Shown here: one piece after another, positions 1 to 4,955 of the stretch
Numbering within the stretch: the first letter of the stretch is position 1
Layout: each line of letters opens with the position of its first letter
From: Agromyces sp.
GTDB taxonomy: Bacteria > Actinomycetota > Actinomycetes > Actinomycetales > Microbacteriaceae
Length of the DNA: 17,073 nt
Assembly: GCA_031178025.1 (NCBI GenBank)
Contig: JAPSJU010000017.1
Span: 1-17,073 of the forward strand
Direction: 5' to 3'
Made by a program: the position numbers and the translations under genes
Notes under the pieces: model-generated
The model's database searches: none
Told to the model about the DNA's origin: nothing
The model's input: only the letters and a program-made list of their open reading frames with translations

Positions 1-245
1 ACGACCGGGAACCGGTCGCGTCCTGCGGCGGACGAGAAGGGGTCGTGTCCACGCCCGCCGACGGCTTCCCATCCCCAATAGCAGAAGAGCGCCCGGAAGC
101 GCTTGCCACCGCTGAGAAACCGCCTTGAGATGCTGTCAAGGGGCTCCAGGTCGGATCCGATCGAACGGAGAATAGAGGTACGTTCTTCGAGGAACTCCTC
201 GATGCGCGATTGCACCAGATCGACCAGTCGGGAAGCGTGGGCCAC
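1..245 (-). CDS. Polyprenyl diphosphate synthase family protein, N-terminal part (3' end outside window)
   Basis: Reading the complement from a GTG at 245 gives 81 codons with no stop, running off the left edge. The residues SGGKRFRA (about 45-52) match the first conserved block of trans-isoprenyl diphosphate synthases, whose Lys and Arg bind isopentenyl diphosphate; the preceding helix (about 5-40, rich in Glu, Leu and Arg) also fits. Family members join isopentenyl diphosphate to an allylic diphosphate to make long-chain prenyl diphosphates for menaquinone or other lipids. The Asp-rich catalytic motifs lie beyond the edge, so product chain length cannot be judged. An in-frame TAG four codons upstream forces a start at 245 or later, and no proper ribosome binding site precedes it; a leaderless start is likely. 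The gene diverges from the DUF3040 gene. Confidence 0.9.
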   Translation of the reverse strand, partial: MAHASRLVDLVQSRIEEFLEERTSILRSIGSDLEPLDSISRRFLSGGKRFRALFCYWGWEAVGGRGHDPFSSAAGRDRFPV

Positions 246-251
246 CCGCCT

Positions 252-257
252 AGCCTA
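252..257 (-). promoter_or_regulatory. Candidate -10 element (TAGGCT) for a leaderless prenyl synthase transcript
   Basis: On the minus strand TAGGCT fits the actinobacterial -10 pattern TANNNT and ends six bases before the GTG at 245. Transcription would therefore begin at or next to the start codon, which explains the lack of a usable Shine-Dalgarno sequence. A -35 at 17-bp spacing (ATTCTA, 280-275) is poor. Inferred from sequence only. Confidence 0.45.
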
Positions 258-274
258 GCGAGGCGGGGCGAGGC

Positions 275-280
275 TAGAAT
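275..280 (+). promoter_or_regulatory. Candidate -10 element (TAGAAT) for the DUF3040 gene
   Basis: TAGAAT matches five of six positions of TATAAT and lies 39 bases before the ATG at 320, giving a leader of about 33 bases that contains the ribosome binding site GAGGGGA (308-314). There is no convincing -35 at 17 bp. The same six bases would fall at the -35 position of the divergent minus-strand promoter, so the two polymerases would compete for the 246-319 interval. Confidence 0.5.
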
Positions 281-319
281 GGCATCGGATGCGTCGATCC
301 CGAGCCTGAGGGGAATGAG

Positions 320-700
320 ATGCCGCTTTCAGAGCAGGAGCAACGTCTTCTCGAGGAGATGGAGCGCAACCTCTACCGCAATGACGCTGACTTCGTCCAT
401 GCGGTGGGAGGCGTTCATGGTCGGCGACCCGACTATCGCTCCATCGTGCTCGGCGTGCTGCTCGCCGTCGCCGGTGTCGGCGCGCTCATCGCGGGCGTCG
501 CACTGCAATTGCTGGTCGTCGGCATCGTCGGTTTCGCGCTGATGTTCGCCGGCGTGCTGATCGCGATCACGCCGAGCAAGCGGACGGCCGCCACCGCTCC
601 CGCCGAACCCGCCGTCTCCCGCAACCGCGCTCGCTCGGGAGGCGGGTTCATGGACCGCCTGAACGACCGCTGGGATCGTCGCCAGGAGGGTCGCGACTAA
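320..700 (+). CDS. DUF3040 family small membrane protein
   Basis: The 126-residue protein opens with MPLSEQEQRLLEEMERNL, the hallmark start of the actinobacterial DUF3040 family, followed by a short charged stretch. Two hydrophobic helices (about 41-61 and 64-83) with a tight turn predict a membrane hairpin with both ends in the cytoplasm. The tail (84-126) is basic and probably disordered. Function is unknown; the family commonly sits beside the division cluster, so a role at the envelope is only a guess from position. The start is set by GAGGGGA five bases upstream. A strong terminator 24 bases after the stop isolates it from mraZ as a single-gene unit. Confidence 0.92.
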   Translation: MPLSEQEQRLLEEMERNLYRNDADFVHAVGGVHGRRPDYRSIVLGVLLAVAGVGALIAGVALQLLVVGIVGFALMFAGVLIAITPSKRTAATAPAEPAVSRNRARSGGGFMDRLNDRWDRRQEGRD

Positions 701-723
701 ACCCTCCACTTCCCACCACTTCG

Positions 724-749
724 ACGGGTCGATCTTCGGATCGGCCCGT
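724..749 (+). terminator. Intrinsic terminator of the DUF3040 gene
   Basis: An 11-bp stem (724-734 with 739-749, one G-U pair) is capped by the very stable UUCG tetraloop (735-738) and followed by a T-rich run (749-759, TTTCGTCGTTT). It starts 24 bases after the DUF3040 stop codon. This should separate DUF3040 transcription from the mraZ operon. Confidence 0.85.
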
Positions 750-900
750 TTCGTCGTTTCCGGGAGCCTCCCGCGTTCCGACACGCACGTCTGAGCCGTC
801 CTGCCCGGCGCCCGGCCATCCCCTCGGCCCATTCCGGCGGTCCCGTCGGGTTCCCGCTGTGTCGATGGAGGCACACGACCGCGGATGGCGCGCGAATCTC

Positions 901-916
901 CTCCACTCCGCTCCAC
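901..916 (-). promoter_or_regulatory. Inverted pair of MraZ-like boxes (GTGGAG x2, 10-bp spacing)
   Basis: CTCCAC occurs at 901-906 and again at 911-916, so the minus strand reads GTGGAG-N4-GTGGAG. The hexamer and the exact 10-bp period are the same as in the direct boxes at 990-1015, but the orientation is opposite and the site lies about nine helical turns upstream. MraZ binds arrays of short boxes with this period. Whether this second site is bound is inference. Confidence 0.4.
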
Positions 917-924
917 CTCCGTGC

Positions 925-944
925 TCGCCCGGAATTCCGGGCGA
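925..944. repeat. Perfect 20-bp palindrome upstream of the mraZ promoter
   Basis: TCGCCCGGAATTCCGGGCGA is identical to its own complement over all 20 bases and lies 39 bp before the proposed mraZ -35 element. It could be the operator of a dimeric regulator. As RNA it would fold into an 8-bp hairpin with an AAUU loop, but no T-run follows, so it is not a standard terminator. No protein can be assigned from sequence alone. Confidence 0.6.
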
Positions 945-982
945 AGTTGTCGACGAATCTCGGCAATGAAGCGCGGTTGTCA

Positions 983-1011
983 TTGATTGGTGGAGGATAG
1001 TGGAGTAAAGT
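983..1011 (+). promoter_or_regulatory. Candidate mraZ (dcw operon) promoter
   Basis: TTGATT (983-988) and TAAAGT (1006-1011) are separated by 17 bp; they match four of six bases of TTGACA and TATAAT respectively. The predicted transcription start is near 1018, giving a leader of about 35 bases before the GTG at 1053. A second -35 candidate, TTGTCA (977-982), matches five of six but has no -10 at proper spacing. The MraZ boxes lie in the spacer and over the -10, which fits repression by blocking polymerase. Confidence 0.6.
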
Positions 1012-1015
1012 GGGG
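990..1015 (+). promoter_or_regulatory. MraZ operator: three direct GTGGRG boxes at 10-bp spacing
   Basis: GTGGAG (990-995), GTGGAG (1000-1005) and GTGGGG (1010-1015) recur with an exact 10-bp period; CTGGAT at 1020-1025 may be a degenerate fourth copy. MraZ of E. coli binds TGGGN repeats separated by 5 nt, and mycoplasma MraZ binds comparable AAAGTGG-type boxes upstream of mraZ. Position, period and core (TGG) all agree with autorepression of the operon by MraZ. Confidence 0.82.
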
Positions 1016-1052
1016 TTACCTGGATTCTGGCCGGAGGAAAGGGGGTGGTGCG

Positions 1053-1484
1053 GTGTTCCTCGGGACCTACGAGCCGAAGCTCGACGAGAAGGGTCGCGTC
1101 ATCCTTCCGGCGAAGTTCCGAGAGGAGCTCTCGAACGGGCTCGTGCTCACGCGCGGTCAGGAACGCTGCATCTACGTGTTCAGCGCTCGAGAGTTCGAGG
1201 ACATGAGCGAGAAGATCCGCCAGGCCCCGGTCACCAGCAAGCAAGCGCGCGACTACATGCGCGTCTTCCTGTCGGGGGCGTCCGCGGAGACTCCCGACAA
1301 GCAGCACCGCGTCACCATTCCCGCCACGCTCCGCAGCTACGCGGGCCTCGACCGCGACCTCACGGTCATCGGAACAGGCAGTCGAGTGGAGATCTGGGAC
1401 GCAACGGCGTGGCAGACGTACCTCGCCGAGCAGGAGGCAGCCTTCGCGAACACGGCGGAGGAGGTGATTCCGGGACTCTTCTGA
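1053..1484 (+). CDS. mraZ: MraZ, transcriptional regulator of the dcw operon
   Basis: The 143-residue protein has the usual MraZ length and two AbrB-like SpoVT repeats. The first signature is DEKGRVILPAKFR (11-23) and the second DKQHRVTIPATLR (82-94); in the second, His stands where many relatives have Gly. MraZ forms a ring-shaped oligomer that binds direct repeats in its own promoter and represses mraZ and downstream genes. The GTG at 1053 gives the family start MFLGTYEPKLDEKGR; an in-frame ATG at 987 would add 22 unconserved residues and lie inside the operator, upstream of the expected transcription start. GGAGGAA (1033-1039) is the probable ribosome binding site, with rather long spacing. 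First gene of the operon, 97 bp before rsmH. Confidence 0.97.
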   Translation: MFLGTYEPKLDEKGRVILPAKFREELSNGLVLTRGQERCIYVFSAREFEDMSEKIRQAPVTSKQARDYMRVFLSGASAETPDKQHRVTIPATLRSYAGLDRDLTVIGTGSRVEIWDATAWQTYLAEQEAAFANTAEEVIPGLF

Positions 1485-1559
1485 CCCGGGCTGCGACTCC
1501 CAGCCGTCTGCGCCTGATGCACTTCCCCGCACCAGGACGAACGGATGGGGATCGGAACC

Positions 1560-1573
1560 CGGGACCAGTCCCG
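1560..1573 (+). repeat. Short inverted repeat just before rsmH
   Basis: The 97-bp mraZ-rsmH gap holds CGGGAC-CA-GTCCCG (1560-1573), ending eight bases before the rsmH ATG, exactly where a ribosome binding site is expected. A weaker stem, GGCTG/CAGCC (1489-1493 with 1501-1505), and a second CCCGGG (1485-1490) matching the CCCGGG at 1558-1563 could form alternative folds. No good Shine-Dalgarno sequence is visible. It may affect rsmH translation, but this could also be chance in GC-rich DNA. Confidence 0.4.
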
Positions 1574-1581
1574 CACACATC

Positions 1582-2535
1582 ATGGACATCGAACGCATTC
1601 ACACCCCCGTCATGCTCGAGCGCACGATCGAGCTGCTCGCGCCGGCGATCGACGGCGACGACGCGGTGCTCGTCGACGCCACCCTCGGCATGGGCGGCCA
1701 CGCGCGGGCGCTGCTCGAACGCTTCCCGAAGCTCACCGTGATCGGACTCGACCGGGACACCGACGCACTCGCCATCGCGCGGGAGCGCCTCGCACCGTTC
1801 GGGTCGCGAGCCCGCTTCGTGCACACGGTGTACGACGGCATCGCGGAGGCGGTTCGCTCGGAGGGCTTCGACGACGTGCACGGGGTGCTCTTCGACCTCG
1901 GCGTCTCCTCACTCCAGCTCGACCGTGCGGAGCGCGGCTTCGCCTACTCGAAGGATGCCCCGCTCGACATGCGCATGGACCCGACGAGCGGCCGCACCGC
2001 CGCCGACGTCATCGCGGAGTCCAGCGAAACGGAGCTCCGCCGCATCTTCCACGAGTTCGGCGAGGAGAAGCTCGGTGCTCGATACGCGAAGGCGATCGTG
2101 CGCGCCCGCGCCGAGGCGCCGATCACGCGATCCGCCCAACTCGTGGCGATCATCACCGCCGCGACGCCCGTGGTCGTGCAGCGTCAGGGGCACCCGGCGA
2201 AGCGCGTGTTCCAAGCGCTTCGCATCGAGGTGAACGAGGAGCTGTCGGTGCTCGCCCGCGCCATGCCCGCGGCCCTCGGCACGCTCACCCTCGGCGGGCG
2301 CATCGTCGTGCTCGCCTACCAGTCGCTCGAGGACCGGATCGTGAAACGCGTCCTCCAGTCCGCCGCGAGCTCCTCAGCCCCCGCAGGCCTTCCCATGGAG
2401 CTTCCGGAGCATCGCCCGCAGTTCAAGCTCCTCGTCCGGGGGGCCGAGCTCGCGAGCGAAGCAGAGCAGGCGGAGAACCCGCGTGCGAAACCGGTGCGAC
2501 TGCGCGCCGCCGAACGCGTGAGGACGCCGTCATGA
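1582..2535 (+). CDS. rsmH: RsmH, 16S rRNA (cytosine-1402-N4) methyltransferase
   Basis: RsmH (formerly MraW) uses S-adenosylmethionine to methylate N4 of C1402 in 16S rRNA at the ribosomal P site. The 317-residue protein shows the family blocks in order: HTPVM (7-11), the SAM-binding loop DATLGMGGH (32-40), GLDRD (55-59), FDLGVSSLQLD (104-114), HPAKRVFQALRIEVNEEL (204-221), SLEDRIVK (248-255) and a C-terminal NPRAKPVRLRAAER (299-312). Length is normal for the family. The ATG at 1582 gives the conserved start; other ATGs nearby upstream (1517, 1545) are out of frame. The stop overlaps the ftsL ATG by four bases (ATGA), indicating coupled translation. It is the usual second gene of dcw clusters. 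Confidence 0.98.
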   Translation: MDIERIHTPVMLERTIELLAPAIDGDDAVLVDATLGMGGHARALLERFPKLTVIGLDRDTDALAIARERLAPFGSRARFVHTVYDGIAEAVRSEGFDDVHGVLFDLGVSSLQLDRAERGFAYSKDAPLDMRMDPTSGRTAADVIAESSETELRRIFHEFGEEKLGARYAKAIVRARAEAPITRSAQLVAIITAATPVVVQRQGHPAKRVFQALRIEVNEELSVLARAMPAALGTLTLGGRIVVLAYQSLEDRIVKRVLQSAASSSAPAGLPMELPEHRPQFKLLVRGAELASEAEQAENPRAKPVRLRAAERVRTPS

Positions 2536-3122
2536 CCGCACTGCCGGCACACATCGCACCCGCACCACGGAGGACGGACCCGGCTCCGCCGCAGCGCCGC
2601 CTGCGCCCCGCTCCCGAGCCCGGTGCGCCGCGTCGGAAGCCCCGGCTGGCATACGCGGTCATCGCCCTCGGCGGCGTCGCCGTCATCGGCGTGGCGCAGC
2701 TCCTGCTCTCGATCGCCGTGGCGCAGGGCGCGTACGAGATCGACGCGTTCCAGCTGCAGCGCGCCGAGCTCGCCCGGGAGGAGCAGACGCTCGCGGAAGA
2801 CCTCGAGCGCGTCGAGTCCCCGCAGTACCTCGCGATGAACGCCGAGGCACTCGGGATGGTTCCCAACGCCGACCCCGTCTACCTCCGGCTCTCCGATGGC
2901 GCAGTGCTCGGAGAGCCGACGCCCGCGACGGGCGACGGCGCCGCATCGGGGCCGCTCGTGCCGAATGCCCTGCTCGACGGCGTGCCGCCGGTGACCGCGG
3001 GCGGGTCGGAGCAGACTCCCGATATGGGACCGGGGCAGGAGGGCGTTGGCGAGGCGCTCGCCGCCGCACCGCCCGCCGCGCCTCCGGTGAGCGACGGCCT
3101 TCCGACGCCTGCCACGCACTGA
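2532..3122 (+). CDS. ftsL: FtsL-like septum protein
   Basis: Position between rsmH and ftsI, size and topology identify this fast-evolving bitopic division protein. Of 196 residues, 1-38 are a Pro/Arg-rich cytoplasmic tail, about 39-64 form one membrane helix, and about 67-96 are a Leu/Glu-rich coiled coil (QLQRAELAREEQTLAEDL) of the kind that pairs with a partner division protein. A conserved-looking segment ending in NAEALGMVP (103-111) follows. In the divisome FtsL acts with FtsQ and a FtsB/DivIC-like partner to activate FtsW-FtsI. The last 80 or so residues are a Pro/Ala/Gly-rich exported extension, longer than in typical FtsL of about 100-120 residues. Start ATG lies in the ATGA overlap with rsmH. 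Family assignment rests on context as much as on sequence. Confidence 0.88.
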   Translation: MTALPAHIAPAPRRTDPAPPQRRLRPAPEPGAPRRKPRLAYAVIALGGVAVIGVAQLLLSIAVAQGAYEIDAFQLQRAELAREEQTLAEDLERVESPQYLAMNAEALGMVPNADPVYLRLSDGAVLGEPTPATGDGAASGPLVPNALLDGVPPVTAGGSEQTPDMGPGQEGVGEALAAAPPAAPPVSDGLPTPATH

Positions 3123-3142
3123 CGCTGAAGGGGAAGGACCGC

Positions 3143-4942
3143 ATGAATCGCCATCCGATGCGCCGGATCCTGCTCGCGGCCGTCGTCCTCGTCGTGCTCG
3201 TGGGGGTCTTCGTCGTCCGACTCGTGGACATCCAGGTCGTCCGCGCCGCGGAGTTGAGCCAGGCTGGGGAGGCGGTCCGCTCGAGGTCGGCCACGGTGTA
3301 CGGTGCTCGCGGCGACATCGTCGACGCGAACGGCACCGTGCTCGCGGGCACCGTGATGCGATACGACATCGCGCTGTCGCCGAAGAACGCGATCGCCGGG
3401 CCGGTGATGCGGAAGGCGCCCGACCCGGCCGACCCCGCGAAGACCATCGACGTCGAGGTGCCGCTCGAGCAGTCGGCGGCCGAACTGGCGGCGGTGCTCG
3501 GCCTCACCGGCGAGCAGGTGAAGGCGATCATCGACGCCGCGATCGCGGAGAATCCCCAGGACGACTTCGAGTACGTCGCGAAGCTGGTCGACACCACGAC
3601 CTACGAGAAGGTCAGGGAACTCCGCATCCCATGGGTCGTGCCGTACGAGCACCCCAGTCGGCTCTATCCGAACGGCGCGGTCGCGGGCAACCTGCTCGGC
3701 TTCGTCCGCGCCGACGACGGCGAACCGCTCGCCGGCATCGAACTCGCCGAGGACCGATGCCTCGCCGGGGAGGACGGCGAGATCACCTTCCAGCACAGCC
3801 TCCAGGACTGGGTGCCGATCCCCGGTACGGAGATCGTCAACACCCAGGTGAGGGACGGCGGCACGCTCCACCTCACGATCGACGCCGACCTGCAGTGGAT
3901 GGTGCAGCGCGTCGCCGAGGCGCAGGTGCAGGCGGTCGGCGCGGACTGGGCCACGGTCACCGTCATGGAGGCGAAGACCGGCCGGCTGCTCGCCGTCGCG
4001 GACGTGCCGACGATCGACCCGAACGACCCGACGGCGATCGACGAGGCCGATCGCGGCTCCCGTTCGTTCACCGCGCCGTTCGAGCCCGGCTCGACCTTCA
4101 AGGCGATCACCGCGGCATCCGTCGTCGACGCCGGCGCCGCCGATCCGTTCAGCCAGGTGATGGCCGACTACCGGTACACCCCGCCGAACGGCGCCGACGT
4201 GAACGACAGCTTCTTCCACGAACCGACCCCCTACACGCTCACGGGCGTGCTCATCGACTCGTCGAACACCGGCATGTCGATGTTCGGCGAGCGGCTCACC
4301 GATCAGCAGCGGTTCGAGTACATGCAGCGGTTCGGCCTCGGAGCGAAGACCGAGGTCGGGTTCCCCGGCGAGGAGCCGGGCGACCTGCACGGCGGCCCCG
4401 ACGCGTGGGACAACCAGACGAAGTACGCCACGATGTTCGGCCAGGGCCTCACGACGACCGCGGTGCAGATCGCGAGCGCATACCAGGCGATCGCGAACGA
4501 CGGCGTGCGGATGCCGGTGAGCCTCGTCGAGGGCTGCACGCGTGACGACGGCGAGTGGAGCCGGGTCGAGCCCACGGGCACGCGCGTCCTCTCCGAAGCG
4601 GCGGCGAACCAGACGAGCCAGATGCTCGAGGCGGTCTACGAGCAGGGGTGGCTCGCGGACCAGTGGAACATCCCCGGGTACCGGGTCGCCGCCAAGACCG
4701 GCACCGCGCAGGTGCCGGACGGGAACGGCGGCTACCTGAGCGGCTATCTCGTGTCGGTGTCGGGCTTCGCGCCGGCCGACGACCCGGAGTTCGTCGTTTC
4801 GGTGAGCATCATGAATCCCGTTAAGATGAATTCGTCCGCGGCATCCGCTCCCGTCTTCCAAGAGGTCATGAGCCAGGTGCTGAAGAAGTATCGGACCGTT
4901 CCGTCCGGCGCTCCAGCGCCCGAGCTGCCAGCCACCTGGTGA
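3143..4942 (+). CDS. ftsI: FtsI / PBP3-type septal transpeptidase (class B penicillin-binding protein)
   Basis: This 599-residue class B penicillin-binding protein cross-links septal peptidoglycan outside the membrane. A short basic start and one membrane helix (about 8-28) anchor it. The pedestal domain carries YGARGDIVDANGTVLA (53-68). The transpeptidase domain has all three active-site motifs: S317-T-F-K320 (nucleophile Ser317), S373-S-N375 and K518-T-G520. No PASTA repeats follow. Exactly two cysteines are present, Cys206 and Cys465, both in the exported part. The start is supported by AAGGGGAAGGA (3128-3138), four bases before the ATG and 20 bases after the ftsL stop. It works with FtsW, encoded five genes downstream. 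Mycobacterial and corynebacterial counterparts are named PbpB or FtsI. Confidence 0.98.
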   Translation: MNRHPMRRILLAAVVLVVLVGVFVVRLVDIQVVRAAELSQAGEAVRSRSATVYGARGDIVDANGTVLAGTVMRYDIALSPKNAIAGPVMRKAPDPADPAKTIDVEVPLEQSAAELAAVLGLTGEQVKAIIDAAIAENPQDDFEYVAKLVDTTTYEKVRELRIPWVVPYEHPSRLYPNGAVAGNLLGFVRADDGEPLAGIELAEDRCLAGEDGEITFQHSLQDWVPIPGTEIVNTQVRDGGTLHLTIDADLQWMVQRVAEAQVQAVGADWATVTVMEAKTGRLLAVADVPTIDPNDPTAIDEADRGSRSFTAPFEPGSTFKAITAASVVDAGAADPFSQVMADYRYTPPNGADVNDSFFHEPTPYTLTGVLIDSSNTGMSMFGERLTDQQRFEYMQRFGLGAKTEVGFPGEEPGDLHGGPDAWDNQTKYATMFGQGLTTTAVQIASAYQAIANDGVRMPVSLVEGCTRDDGEWSRVEPTGTRVLSEAAANQTSQMLEAVYEQGWLADQWNIPGYRVAAKTGTAQVPDGNGGYLSGYLVSVSGFAPADDPEFVVSVSIMNPVKMNSSAASAPVFQEVMSQVLKKYRTVPSGAPAPELPATW

Positions 4943-4955
4943 GAAAGTTGGGTTC

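Noticed and set aside
697..966. Minus-strand 89-codon frame in the DUF3040-mraZ gap
   Set aside because: Arg-rich, no motif, no ribosome site of note, and it covers the terminator and palindrome; regarded as non-coding.
987..1052. Longer mraZ from the ATG at 987
   Set aside because: The extra 22 residues are not part of the MraZ family, and that ATG lies in the operator, upstream of the likely transcription start.
1545..2531. Open frame overlapping all of rsmH and fusing in frame to ftsL
   Set aside because: The part before 2532 is low-complexity Arg/Pro/His-rich translation of rsmH in the wrong frame; ftsL begins at the ATGA overlap. A fusion is not supported.
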